Part shown: positions 46,946 to 59,904 of the stretch, piece by piece
How positions within the stretch are numbered: the stretch's first letter is position 1
How the letters are laid out: every line of letters begins with the position of its first letter
NCBI RefSeq assembly: GCF_041260155.1
Contig: NC_091940.1
Span: forward strand, 26,092,370-26,156,369
Reading direction: 5' to 3'
Source of the DNA: Ptychodera flava
Lineage: Eukaryota > Hemichordata > Enteropneusta > Ptychoderidae
Length of the DNA: 64,000 bases
Translations under genes and position numbers: made by a program
Notes under the pieces: model-generated
Database searches by the model: none
The model's input: the letters and a program-made list of their open reading frames with translations, nothing else
Told to the model about the DNA's origin: nothing

Positions 46946-48995
46946 GACGTCGTTGCTTGATCCCACCTTCTGAGCTGTCTATCATTCTACACATCTTCCT
47001 CTCTTTTGTTCTATTTAGGGGACCCTGGTTAGAATTCTATCGGTGGTGCTACTTTTGTGTTTACCTGGTGTAAATGGACAAGTTAATCCTGATATGGTCA
47101 TTCGACAGAATTCTGGGGTGATTTTCGAACCAATCGCTCTGGTAGAAGTAGCCTACTCTCAGTGGCATGTTACCTTCTCTATTCCTCGACTATCCTTAAT
47201 GGTTTAGATGAAATGATTACTCAAATGCCTGACTCATATCCTTGCACTCATTCTCATAATACTCGTTCATGTTCTGTCCATGATAAATCTATGCAATCAT
47301 ATCAACACGAACCGTTCAATTGCTCCGAGATGCCAGGAGGGTTCAACATGAAATTGACAATGTTATAGGAACGATAGATCTTGAAGATGATTTCGATACG
47401 CGGAAAACGACGAGAGGCCATTTTGCCCTTTGTAGGGAAATTGTCAAAGGTTTGTTTGGTACTGCTACTGCCAGTGATGTTCACATTCTAGCACAGCACA
47501 TACAAAAAGTTGAAAAATCCCAACGGCGAACAACAAAGTTTGTTTCGAGTTTCGAAAAAGATTTCACATCTATCGTTCACTTAACAAATAGTCGACTTGA
47601 TAATCTTTGGAATTCCTTCAATGATACTCATCAGGACATAATGGCTCTTACGTTGTCAGTAGAATCACTAAGTCAATTTATAAATGCTGGTCGCCACACT
47701 CAAGAAATGTTGGTCGCAGAAATCCAAATGATACATGGGGTATTGCATACGTACATTGAATTGAATCGAAGGTCTACATATCTATTACGGATTTTAGCTT
47801 TACTCGAGGGACGTTTGGCTGCGTTAAAATCTTTAGTGCAAAATCGTCTTCCCCCCGAATTAATTAGTTCGGCCGATATTAAGAATACACTTCAGTCTGT
47901 CGACCGGCTATTGAAGAGGCAGTACCCTCACTTCCGTATAGCTCATAAACACCCTAAATACTATTATGAACAAGCTCAAATCATTCATTATCACACTCAT
48001 AAAAATTTATACGTTAAAATGTTAATTCCTCTCACCAATATGAACACCATACACCAGCTGTATAGGGTTATCATGTTTCCAGTGCAGCTCCCTGATTCGC
48101 CAATCCACCAACAGAATAATTCCTTTCCTAGGGGTTATACACAAATTACGGGACTGTCCTCATTCTTTGGCGTAGCGAACAGATCTGTCCACGTATTTCG
48201 AACTCGATGTGGACCAATATTCTCGTTGTCAGGGAGACCGGATTAAACGATGCCCTACCCCATTTAAAATCTACAAAGATACATACAAAAAGTGTATTTG
48301 GCACCTCTATCAAAACAATGTCAAAGGAATCAATGACCTTTGCACAACTAATCTCGTATTAAATCCCAGCTCGGTATCTCAAGTTGTTCAATTGCCCCAG
48401 TCACAAGCGCTGATTCAAGGTTCAACCATAGATTGGGCTTTACACTGTCGTAATCAAACTGTTATATCAATCCCTCGTTGCAATTTCTGCTTGGTACGAA
48501 TTCCCTGTGATTGTGAATTACATTCTGTTGATTTTTTTCTTCCCGCTATGATTACCACTTGTCAACCAAATACTTCATTATCCATTGTACACGCCGCAAA
48601 TACGGCTTATCTTTCGACTTTTTATCTCTTTGATGATGTTGTAACTACTCTGCTATCTCTGCCTTTGATAAGCCTTGGATAGCACAATTGCCGGACACAG
48701 CAGTCCTTCATAAACAATGGAATCGTTCTTTGGCGGTCGATCAGTCTATCAAAGTCGATCTTAAGCGGGCGGCTTCTGTTTTACGGGAGCATGAACAGGC
48801 GTTTATGTCTCCTATGATGAAATGTCATACGAACTTTCCTCTGATTGGTTCGACGTTTTTATTGACCCGACTATACTCCCTATTACTTTGTGTGTTGTGA
48901 TTCTATTCGTTCTTTCACTGGCAGTCAATAACTTTTCTGTTCTGTAATTTCCATTTTTGTCCCAATGCGGGACGCATTGCTTTAAAGGAGGGAAG

Positions 48996-49579
48996 TGTTA
49001 CGAGGCAAGAATTATGTAGTTATTATATTCATACTTATTTACTCTTATGTATCGATATATTCATATTTATTTACTCTTATGTATCGAATGACTACGGAGT
49101 GCTTTAATTAGTCATGTATAGGTCAATCACCTTGCACTTTAACGGACTTCAAAATGAACAAAGTTCAAGGAGTATCAGTGATTCAGCAAAACATTTATCT
49201 TGTTGGAGATATCTTGCTTTAAATAGAAAGTATATCTTAAGGAACAATCAAGGACTGTTACAAAACCGGCTTTAATTAAGTGCAAACCAATCACTCGATG
49301 TAAATTTCAGACCTTAACATTGTATGGAAATATATTTCAATCTGTGCCCAATGGACGACCATTTTAGTAAATCAATATGATTAGATTGTAATTCGCTCAT
49401 TTAAGGGAGAATTTTATGAGAAAGAGCAGAACACGATCCTGCTGGGCACGTCATTGTATGGTGAAATCAAGCCAATAAACCCTCCTCATACCAGTCTAAC
49501 TCCTTGTGAGCCTCTGCTTTGTTGATCGTCCAGTACCTCATCGCACGCATTCCCCTAGGCAGACGATACGTCAGTATCA
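48996..49579 (+). repeat. 3' LTR of the Ty3/Gypsy element
   Basis: Differs from the 5' LTR at about seven places, mostly small indels. Preceded by AAAGGAGGGAAG. Followed by CTTG (49,580-49,583), matching the left flank. Confidence 0.9.
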
Positions 49580-52500
49580 CTTGAACATAGAACCAGTCTC
49601 TAAATGGATCGAATTTATATGCATACGTACCGTAGGTCATATTCATGGTTGTGTTCAGAGAGACTGGAACAAATGCAGCGAAAGTATTTAAATATTTACT
49701 AGCACGAAACAATATAAAGAAAATGGCGACCTCCATCATACATTGTCTTGTTAAAATATTTGACAATTTCGGCTCATCGGGGTATTTTAAATGACTTTTT
49801 GTAGAAGTGAATGCTTTATCACCAGATATGTTTGTCCTACTACCTATATACATTATATTTCCTCACTTTCATGTCAACGATAGGCATTATCTACAGACAT
49901 CAAAATATCTAGTGTTAGGCATCCTCAATATGCATATGTTAGCATTATGTTCGACATTCTTCAGAAATGAATTATAAGACACATTCATTATGAGATGATA
50001 GCTCATGTAGATAAATAAAGTAGTTTAAAATAAAACAAAAGATAAAATAAAAAAATATTTTCAAGCCATCTAATACAGTGATGTCTGTTTCTGTCGTTTT
50101 CTTGAGTAGGTGGATCGATGGCGTTGTAAATTTTGCATGTTCATAGCCTTCGTAAATTAATAGATGACTTATTGATAATACTCTTGCTAATAATTGTGCA
50201 AGAAGACAAAAATATGATATTGATTTGAGATTATATTTTTCGTTGGTATTTGATATCTTTACTTTTTACGAGGGTGGATGGCCGGAACCGGGACACGATT
50301 ATTTCGTTGGCTGCACGTCCCCTCCGTCATCACTCTTTTCTTATACCCTTATTTTTTCATGTTGACACTTACATGTATTTTAAAACAATCATTTATCCAG
50401 CTCCTTTACTCTCGCGAGAAATGAAATAAGGCGTACATCCGTAAACACATCCGCCAAGATAATACCCGTGTTGCCGTTGAACAAATATAGTTTACGATTT
50501 CTCACCAATCTATCATCGGATTAATTGTGCTATCGATTTCCAATAGTTTTCAATACCGTAGATCATCTCAGGAATAAAAAGCAAAAATATAAAGTACCAT
50601 CATAAATTGCATCACTGTAATTTTTAGAAGTTTGAATGCTTTATAAGTTCGTGTAATCGTCATCGTTAGTGAAGTCATCCATCGTTGTTACTCGAAATCA
50701 ACGCTGACCATCTCCCGTGAAACAGGTAAGCACTTCACAATGTTACTCGGGAGGTGTCAACGTTCACTTAAGAATACTGGAGTGAAACGTGCCTTCCTGC
50801 CAAGCAATATCCTTACTAATTTATTTGATGCCAAAAAACAAGACGTACAAGTGCAGCTAATTCAAATATACGTATACGGAGCAGCAACATCACCGAGCAA
50901 AATTTTCGACCGGAACGACGGTAAATTAGGCTTTGAAAACAAGGAACAACATTATGAAGGACACCATCCATATAATCACCATCCATATAATCATTTTCTT
51001 GTATAACTGTCGAATGAAGCTTGCATCATCGCGCAAAAAATGGCAACTGCTCTACTTCAAAGAAACAATAGAAATGATAAAATACTTAATCGCGGATATA
51101 TCATATCAGTAAGTGGTTAGTCGAGTTGCGAGGTGTTCATCGTTTTCACATTCGGAGCAGTGATCTACCTCGCTACACAAACTGAAATGCGGCCAGTAGT
51201 TACAGTACCTGGCAAAGAGACCGACAGACAGAGTCCACGGAAGGATAATCGCTCGAGCGTGTACGTGTGTAACGCAATAGAAATAAGGAACACTTTACAG
51301 TGATGTGCGTACATTGAAATTCTGCATTTTTTTAATGAACACCCTTCGATGTCAGATGTGCTAAGTTTTTCAAAAGCATAATAAATGCATGTCGTAATAT
51401 GGAAAAGAAACATTTTATGCAATCTACTCTATGTAGTTTATCAGAGTTGACTTTATGGTTCCCTCTCACATGCATCTCACCACTCAGCGTACGTAGATTG
51501 ATTTGTAAGATATTTTACTTTTTGGTCGAATATGCATTCTTGTGATCTTGAATCACTGTACACCACTAAGGCAGCGTTCAGTTATTATAGCCCTCACGGC
51601 CCGACAATTTCTTCTTCTACCTCAGTCAAAATAATGAAACCCACAAACCACTGGAAGAATGTTATGACCCCTGAGAATAGATGAGAATTTGTGACCCCGC
51701 CTTGGAAAACGCCATTGCTTCAGGAAATTTTGATATTGGAAATTTCAATGTTTTGTTCTTTGTGTAAAAGTTACCTGTACAGTAACTCTAACCTTTCAAA
51801 TATTTTGGGGATTTTGTTCTATCAATGTACAAATTACAATTTGATAGTCATCTTTTTTATGGCATGTTAAATACCCAGTATTCTATTTTGTCAATACAAC
51901 GTGTTAATGAGTCACGTGTATTATAATGTTTGAAAAGTAATTTCGAGTGTTGATCTAAATTGATAATCAATAATAACAATGCAGGACACATACACAGTCA
52001 ATGTCGACAAGCTGGCTATTGGGTATTTCAATACGCTGTGCAAGTACACCCAGAACTAAAAAACACTCTCATACCTCTTTCAAACTTAAAACAAATGACA
52101 GCCTATATCTGTTGTCAGACGTCCCATGTGTGCTGACAGAATGTGAACACAAGCATCGTATGGCCCATCGGTGGTTAGCTATAAGAGGGTATATTAGGTT
52201 GCTTGATGAAAAACCGGATCTGTAGCACGCGTTGGGCAGACGATACTCTTAAGATAGGATGCGACTGGACTCGAAAGTGAAAGACTTAATATTTGTTCAA
52301 ACTTTACTCAATGAAATTTTCAACCATTCTCTTACCAAATCAAGAATAAAAAACAGGGGTCATCATGCAAAGTTTGGTTCTAGAGAAAACAATAATTAAA
52401 ATTTATCGATATTTGCATTTCAAAGTGGCTGCCATTAGGCCTACTATATGAAATCTATGAAGAAAATAAACATCTTCGGTTTTCGAAAACTTAAGAAGGT

Positions 52501-52616
52501 AAAACAATTTTCTTACTCCAAAAGCTTTTAATGAGCCCCCACTACATGCAGACCAGAAAAAAGTGTATAATTTTGAGAGTCCGCTTCTCTTACCCCGAGG
52601 CACATTCTATGTTTAA
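49580..52616 (+). repeat. Tandem non-coding unit, linker end and copy c5
   Basis: The linker resumes after the Ty3 element and the core starts at 50,087. It keeps CAG|GTAAGC at 50,726 (TATAAG 84 bp before) and GTAAGT near 51,109, plus the AATAAA block near 51,380. It ends in a full MITE whose right TTAA received the 5.7-kb insertion. Confidence 0.8.
52253..52612 (+). mobile_element. TTAA-flanked MITE in c5
   Basis: TTAA at 52,249-52,252 and 52,613-52,616 flank 360 bp with worn family ends (GATAGGATGCGAC.. and ..GAGGCACATTCTATG). Confidence 0.8.
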
Positions 52617-53216
52617 GGGGAACTGACATGAAAATTAAAGCGTTTTTGACCAATTTGTGCTGTAGTATAATCCAGACTTGTCGAATTTCTTTGCCATATG
52701 TGCATTCCTTGTGCATTAAATTCGCATTTAATATGCGGTATCGGCTGGCAACTTTTAATCATTCCGCAATAATGCTGCCGCCATGTTGTTACGTCATCGA
52801 AGTTCGCCCGCAGGCTGGTGTACCGCAATACACAGCAATGGCGTTTGCTCCCGCCTGATGCAGATTTTGATTGTGTCAGCGAGCAGAACGTTGGCATGAA
52901 CGACATTTCCGAACCAATTGAGAAAAAAATAGGCGACAGTAATAACTTCCAAGTAGATATTACGAATTGACTGCAAATTACTCCGTATATGCCTGCCACA
53001 TGAGAGAAAGTAGCTAGGAAAGCTGAGTAAAATTTCATTCGATGCTATTTGCTCAGCCAGAGATTTTTCGTTATTTTTTCCTTTTGTGCCGTTGTGCAAA
53101 ATATTCAACATATTTGGTATTTTGCCTCGCTAGGGAAATTTCCTCACCATGTGCGCCGGCTCGGAGAAAGTATTTTGTTCACGCCCTTTTTACTGAAGTA
53201 CCACTTGGGGAGATAA

Positions 53217-55945
53217 TATAATAATAATAATAATATTTTATTGCTTGCTTGTAAATATAGGATTTACATCACATTTGTGGCAATAAAAGTGTGATACAAA
53301 AATAAGTTAAAATTTTCTTCAATAAAGATAAAGTATTACAGTATAATAATAGTAGCTAATAATAAATATAACTAGGTATTTCTTTGTTTGTATAAAGTAA
53401 AATATAATCTGCAAGTTGTTCATTAAAAGAGAACTCTTGTTTTGTTAGTAGAGAAATAAGCTGATTTTCAGTATTGTCGTTTGGGAAGTTGATTTTACTG
53501 AAAAAGTTCTTTCTTTGGACTTTGTATTTCTGACAGACTAATAAAAAGTGTGTTTCATCTTCAATACTGTTGGTGTTACACTGATTGCAGTATCTTTCAG
53601 TAATTGGGGTTTTTGGAACAGTGTGTCTTCCTTTTTCAATTGCTAGATCATGATTGCTAATGCGAAGTTTGGTGAGTAATTTTCTTTTCTCACCTTGTAA
53701 CTGTGTTAAGTAGGGTTCTAATCTAAAATTATGCTTTATTTTGGCATACATTCTTAGTTTACTATTTTCATCAGTGATCAATTTTTTCCAAAAGAGCTCA
53801 TAATTGTTTGTTAAATTTGTTTTCATTAATCCAGTTATAACTTTGTGGTGTTTAAGTGATGGAGCTTTATCAAGGAGAAAGTCCATTCCATTGTCTTTAA
53901 TTAAAGCACTTAAACAGTTAAACCAGGATCTATTGTTAGTGTTGTTTACCATTTGCTCCAGAAAAGCTTCTTTAGCGAGATTATAATGTGGCAGTTGTAC
54001 GATATGAAGCCAGTGTTTAACAATATTAAGTTTGATCTCAAGTAGAAGTGGGAATTGTCCTAGTTCACCCCCTCACAGCGGCATACAAGCTTGTCTATTA
54101 CACTGTAAAATGTTCTTACAAAATTGAGGTGAGTTTTTTCAATTGCTGATTTATCCCACTTCTTGTAGTCCATGAAATCTTGTCCCCAAATCTCTGAGCC
54201 ATACAGTAAAACAGGTTTAATGAAAACATTGAATAGATGTAGGGAAAATTTTATCTTTTTGTTGTGCAATAAAACCCTTTTTAAACTATACAAAGATTTT
54301 GCTGCTTTATCAGCCAATTTGTAATTGTGTCACTAAAACTGCCATTTGATTTAATTGTCAGTCCTAAGTATGTATAGCTCTTAACAGATTTGATGCATGT
54401 ACTACCATAGTTAAATAAGTGTTTATCTATCAAAGGAGATTTACTAAAATTAATTGCTTGGGTTTCTGTAAATTAACATCAAGTTTCCAATTGGAGCAAA
54501 ATGTGTGTAGTGTATTTAACTCCCTCTGCAAACCTTCTTTTGAAGTAGAGATTAAGACAAGGTCATCAGCGTAAAATAATGAGTTAACTGGGGTATTATT
54601 CAACACTGGTGGTTGAGTATCTACTTTGTCTAGATTTGTTTTCAAGTCATTGACATATAAATTGAACAGACTAGGACTTAAAACACAGCCCTGTTTTACT
54701 CCTTTTTCAACTTTCAGGCTGGGCGAGATAAAATTATTTGTTTTGATGTGTATTTTTGTGTTGGTGTACATGTGTTTTATAAGTCTGTATAATTTGCCAT
54801 TAATGTTATTTTTGAGAAGTTTATGAAAAAGACCAACTCTCCATACCGAGTCGAAAGCCTTAGCAAAGTCAACAAAACAAACATAAATGTTCTGCTTATT
54901 GTTAATATATTTATGTATTATTGTCTTCAGGGTAAATATGTGATCTATTGTGCGATGGTTTTTGCGAAATCCAGCTTGATTAATATGATTGTCATATAAA
55001 AAACTATTTAGCCTTTCATTTAGAATGTAAGAGAAACTTTTCCTACACAACTTCCAACAGAAATGCCCCTATAATTTTTTGGGTCATATTTATCTCCTTT
55101 TTTAAATAAGTGTGTTCATAATGCTTGTATTCCAGATGTCTGGAAAGTTGGATGTGTCTAGAACTGCATTAAATAATTTAGCTAAGGGTTTACAGAGAAA
55201 GGAGGAACCATGTTTTAACAACTCTATACAAAACCCTCAATCCCTGCTGCTTTTTTACTTTTTAAATTTCTAATTGCTGATAACACTTCATTAGTTGTTA
55301 TTGACTTATCCAGCTGCTGATTAGCCTGATTCTTAGTTTCTTCAGATGTTAAACTATCAATAATTTGCTGTTGGAAATCATTATACCTGTCATTTTCAAT
55401 TGAGCAAGAATTTTGTAAAATTCCATCCATGTTGCTGCTGAGACACAATCTCCAGTATTATTATCTTTATCATTATTTTTTAAGTACTTGATCAATTTCC
55501 ACATATCATGTGAATTGTTAGCATGTAGACTGTTTAGTTTGTCTAAGTTGCTTTGCCAGAATTGCAATTTCTTATTTTTAACAAGTTTTTTAAACTTCTT
55601 TTTCTTTGTGTAATAGATAATTTTTAACTGACTGTCATATGGAGCTTTATTTAATAGTTTAGCTGTTGCTATTAGGTCCCTTTTTCCTTCATCACATTTT
55701 TTGTCAAACCATTTTGATTTCTTTCTCTTTAAATTTTTCTTTCTCTGCTTTTGTCTATTGAAAATTCCACTGCAGGCTTTATCTAAGATGTCATTAAAAT
55801 GCTTAGTGGCTGAGTTAATGTCAGATTTGTTATTACCAATATTCGTATTCAAAAATTCTGCAAAATCTTTTTGTAGCTCATCTGACGCTAATCTATCCGT
55901 GTAATTGAAAACAGATAACTTATCCCATATATGACAGTACAGTGC
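53217..55945 (-). mobile_element. 5'-truncated LINE of I/Nimb-like type
   Basis: The minus-strand linker region (55,349-55,935, rich in Lys, with KSKWFDKKCDEGKRDL) is followed by the RT: INQAGFRKNHRT near 54,970, CFVDFAKAFDSVW near 54,870, GVKQGCVLSPSLFN near 54,690 and FYADDLVL near 54,570. A Cys/His cluster (CNQC..H..C) lies at 53,550-53,600. The 3' end is an (ATT)n tail at 53,217-53,240. It lacks the endonuclease and has several frameshifts, so it is dead. The exact 5' end is uncertain. Clade from motif memory. Confidence 0.8.
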
Positions 55946-57335
55946 ACCGCCCGTACCTTAGCCCGAAGCATTGAAACACAGTTGCATGACTCACGGTGAA
56001 GAATGGTTGCAAGATAGATTTGTCTGTTCCATGATCATACAAACGCGTTGCCACTGGTTCGAAAATAAACATTTGTGGAATCTTGAGCCGGTATTTTGTT
56101 GGTTTCCAAAACTAGCAGTGGTCTTTGGTATTGAGATATCGACAGGTTCAAGTAAATCATGAGGGGCTAGTTTCGTGAATGACGGGCAGACGTGGCTGAG
56201 CAGTGTACACCCGGAGTGTACAATCACACGATCAGCATTACTGCTCGTACGAAAATCAACGTTTTAGAGACTGGGACTATTAATTTGTAGGTTTTTATAA
56301 AGAGTAGTTGTCTGTGGTACTGAGTTACTGACTGATTACAGTGATTGGTAGGCTAATTTTCTGACGGGCATTGATAGGAGCCGACAGCGACGGGCAGTGA
56401 AATTATATTGACCGGCGCTTCACCCTCTGTTTTGGCTTCAAGCGCTCAGAAAAGTCGACCTTTTCTTATTCTATTCATATGCAAATATGGGTGTCACTAC
56501 TTCCAGAGGCTGGGGAATAAAGTTTGGTATATTTTTATATATCAAAATATCTTTAATCAAACCCCTCGCTCTGATAAATAAAGCCAAATAAAATATTTAC
56601 GATTACACACTTGTAAGTCATTCTCAAAGTAGGCAGTTTGCGCTTCTGCCACAGTGTGCTGATTGCATATACACATACAATTGTCTGTTCATGTCTGCAT
56701 GCCAACGTGACCTTGGGTGATATAATGTTACTGGTAGATTTGTTATGTGGTTATCACAAACTTTGCTGCCTCTACAGTATTTGTTTTTGATTGGCCCTTT
56801 CTTTTGATGGATGTCAAGATATAATCACGTGCCATCAGTTTAAACAAAGATATGCCTGATATAAATGCACATGGATGCGGGGCCGTGCCCTTGTCTCGTT
56901 TTGTCTCATTTTAATTGGCCATTGCTGTATGATGCCTGTCAAAATTTAATCACGTGCTATCAGGATAAAAAAATTGCGTGAATGTGCAATGAGATAAACA
57001 AGGCTGGCCATGTAGTACAGGCACAACATACTGTGCCTGAGCGATGATTTAGAACAGTCTGTCTAGACTGTTTTAGGAATAAGTAATACATATGAAATTG
57101 TGTGTAACTGTAGATTTATTTGGATTAACTCCTGGGCTTTTGAACGTTTTATTTCCTTCTTGCTTGAATCATGATCTACAACTAAAGGCGATACTAAATT
57201 AGTGCAAAACTCCATGGTAATTTTTCAACGGTATACGTGGTAATGAAGACTAAGCAAATGTTATACTGTCCGTGCACGGTTACTCTTAGCTACGTAAAGT
57301 AACCATGATGCACTCGAGGCGTGGGACTGCACTGT

Positions 57336-57372
<37 letters not shown>

Positions 57373-58345
57373 AAAAAAAACTATGCTAAGGCAAACCCAG
57401 AGAAGGTGGCAGAGAAGCCAGTCGTGGTGACGTACGAGCAAGCCTTGTCATTAATGATCAATCGGATAGAAATAGCCATATAGACAGTGGAGGGGGGTTC
57501 TTGTTCGGTGGGATGGGACGACATTACCGTCAGACGACTGCCTCTCCCACCATTTAATTATTTTAAAAAATGAGTTTATGATAGGTAGTACCGGTAGTTC
57601 CGTTGTTGGAGGATGTTTTTGCCCTCACATAATATGTAGTATCGCAGCTATCAACTTGAGATACGCACGCATCGTAACCCTCGGACCAGTCAAAATGGCG
57701 CACACAAATAGCTTTATTGACAATTTTTCGATAGCTGTCGATTTTCTTCTTTGGCCTGGGGTATCCACTGAAACAGATTGAACAAATATAAGCTTACTGG
57801 GCACCGCATTTGGCCTCAGTACTCTAGTATGTCGCACCTTGAATCCCAGTACAGCTTTCACTGTTTCAACTTTCAGAACTGTGTCGCAGATTCAAAGGAA
57901 GCGGACACAAATGCATGATCACTGCATGCACAACACCAATCTGCCGGTACCTGGCAGATATCGTTCTGCCCAAGGCGCTGCACTTCACAACACTTTTAAA
58001 TAATCCTGGGTCTTTGGAAACTTAAGTAACAAAACACCATCACGCAATATAGCGGTTAAGCATGGCTAATCTTTTTGTACAAGATAGTCTTCCTAATTCT
58101 ATGGACGTCTACGTATCTCGGTTAGGCTTCGCGGTACTCCGTACCTTTGGTTGCGTCATTTCCGTATTTGCGAGATCGCCCAAAGAGCACTTCCGGTCTT
58201 TTGTGCGGGATCGCTGTGATTGGGTGAAAAAGTGTTTATTTTAGGGTTAACGATACGGTTTTCAGCAGTACTGAGTTTATTTCACTTATTATTAATACGT
58301 AAGCTTGCGTATGCAATTGAGATTGGTTGGTCATGTCGGTGCCCT
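55946..58345. other. Interior of the 5.7-kb TTAA element without recognised genes
   Basis: Open frames such as 55,991-56,227 (minus) and 57,625-57,861 (minus) have no motif I know. A (CT)n microsatellite is at 57,337. Nothing else supported. Confidence 0.4.
57337..57369 (+). repeat. (CT)n microsatellite
   Basis: About 16 uninterrupted CT units followed by an A-rich run. Confidence 0.95.
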
Positions 58346-58617
58346 TTAAAAGGAATGGGCTTCGTGCACTCCGTGGGTATCAATTATAGGAAAATAGGCG
58401 TATTTAGTTTGAGAATAAATGATGACTCCCAAATTAATCGTAACACAACACTGTAAGTGTTAGAGGTACAGCGCAATACAGAATACATTAATTAGTTTAA
58501 TATAAACATGTTTCGCACAGCTTTTGACGTTGATCAATATGAACTACACTTTCTGAGGGGAATGATATAATGACAAGAAGGTAATTGACATAAGTTGTTT
58601 TCCCGACAATAAAATAA

Positions 58618-59904
58618 GGGAGCATTATTTTTACAAGGAGGAGGCGGGTCGGTGGAAATCGGGGTGTTGACTTTTACAAAATCGTTTTTTTTTTTGGGGG
58701 GGGGGTCAAATTTTACAATCAATGTTTGGAAGGCGGGGGTCAAATTTTATAAAGGTTTGTATGGAGTTATGGAAAAAATTTGACTTTTGAATTTCGCCGA
58801 AATGTTGCTTGGTCCTCCATACATGAGTAGTCTATGAGAAGCTACGAATAATTTATTTTAAATACAAAACTAGCTAAATCTGTGTATTTATAGACTCTTG
58901 ATTATTGATATTAATGTACTTGATCAGACTAGGGTAGTTACCGGTGCATGTGTGAGCAAGAAATTTGATTTTGGAATTTCACCGAAATGTTGATTCACTA
59001 TCTTGTCTATGAGGAAACTATGAATTATTTTTTTCCAATACAAAACTAGCTAAATCTGTGTATTTATGTACGCTTGATTATTGATATTAATGTACTTGAT
59101 TAGACTAGGGTGGTTACAAGTGGATGTTTGTGCAAGAAATTTGATTTTGGAATGTCACCGAAATGTTGATTCACTATCTTGTCTATGAGGAAACTATGAA
59201 TAATTTTTTCCAATACAAAACTAGGTAAATCTGTGTATTTATGCACTCTTGATTATTGATATTAGTGTACTTGATTAGACTAGGGCGATTACAAGTTCAC
59301 GTTTGTGCAAAAAAAATGATTTTGGAATTTCACCGAAAATGTTGATTCTCTATACATTGTGGTATATGAGGAAACTTTAAATATTTTTTTACAATACAAA
59401 ACTAGCTATTAAAATCTGTGCTTTAAAAAGGTTTGACAATTGATGTAAATGTACGTGACGAGAATATCATATTTGAAAGAGCAGATCTGAAAAACCAATA
59501 TGATATTGGAATATCATCCAGTGATAATTAATAAAGTTCAAAAAGGATTCTTTGAAGTTCAAAAATCAAATGGAAATTATAGGTCAATTAAGATATTATA
59601 GATATGACTGTGACATCTGGGGGAGGGTCGCTGTTTTTTGTGCATGAAAATTGGGGTGGGTAACTCTTTGTCTTGCAAGCACTTTGAAGGGCCTAATTTT
59701 TCAGCCCAGGGCCATAGGGTGCGAAGGGTTAAACAATCAAATCTCATGAATTTTGGATTTTTTTGTGGGGTTCACATTTTTCAATTGATGAATTTGGGGG
59801 TGGTCGAATTTTAGAAATTTGATTTCGAGGAGGGTCGCTTTTTACATTTCATTTGTCGCTCAAGTTCCACCGACCCCCCCCCCCCGTAAAAAACGAATGC
59901 TCCC
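58618..59904. mobile_element. Non-autonomous PIF/Harbinger-like element with TAA duplication
   Basis: Ends are inverted: GGGAGCATTATTTTTAC at the left; at the right a C-run, then GTAAAAAACGAATGCTCCC. The similarity extends about 40 bp inward to a GGTCGGTGGAA phrase. TAA flanks both sides (58,615-58,617, 59,905-59,907). The same place near 40,480-40,495 has no insertion. A TWA target and a GGG start fit PIF/Harbinger; no transposase. Confidence 0.75.
58780..59440 (+). repeat. ~176-bp tandem array inside the Harbinger-like element
   Basis: Four units marked by AATACAAAACTAG near 58,861, 59,037, 59,212 and 59,391 and by a CACCGAAATGTTGATTC phrase. Units 2 and 3 are the most alike. Confidence 0.8.

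Larger units (their letters stand above)
40851..49579 (+). mobile_element. Ty3/Gypsy LTR retroelement with chromodomain and envelope-like region (fossil)
   Basis: LTRs at 40,851-41,440 and 48,996-49,579 are more than 98% alike by eye, and CTTG flanks both sides. Parts in order: gag (41,490-42,450) with two CCHC knuckles; protease (LVDTGA, about 42,640); reverse transcriptase (YIDD, about 43,920); RNase H (about 44,330-44,700); integrase (zinc part about 45,280, catalytic core 45,450-45,790); chromodomain (about 46,535-46,690); and an envelope-like region (about 47,160-48,900) whose LFGT stretch and layout recall F-type proteins of errantiviruses. A purine tract precedes the right LTR. It is broken, with roughly eight to ten interruptions. 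Young. Confidence 0.9.
52617..58345. mobile_element. 5.7-kb insertion flanked by TTAA with short inverted ends
   Basis: Unit c5 ends at the MITE's TTAA (52,613-52,616) and resumes at TTAAAAGGAATGGG (58,346), the same continuation as copy 40,153 has without any insertion. The ends are GGGGAACTGACATGA at the left and, reversed, AGGGCACCGACATGA at the right, agreeing at 12 of 15 positions. A LINE sits inside, leaving about 3 kb of the element itself. No transposase recognised; a 141-codon minus-strand frame at 52,613-53,038 is unexplained. TTAA plus an RGGG start fits Kolobok or piggyBac; this is inference. Confidence 0.6.

Noticed and set aside
52613-53038. 141-codon minus-strand frame at the left end of the 5.7-kb element
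   Set aside because: It starts at the element's terminus and has no transposase motif I can name. Kept only as an unexplained frame, not as a gene.
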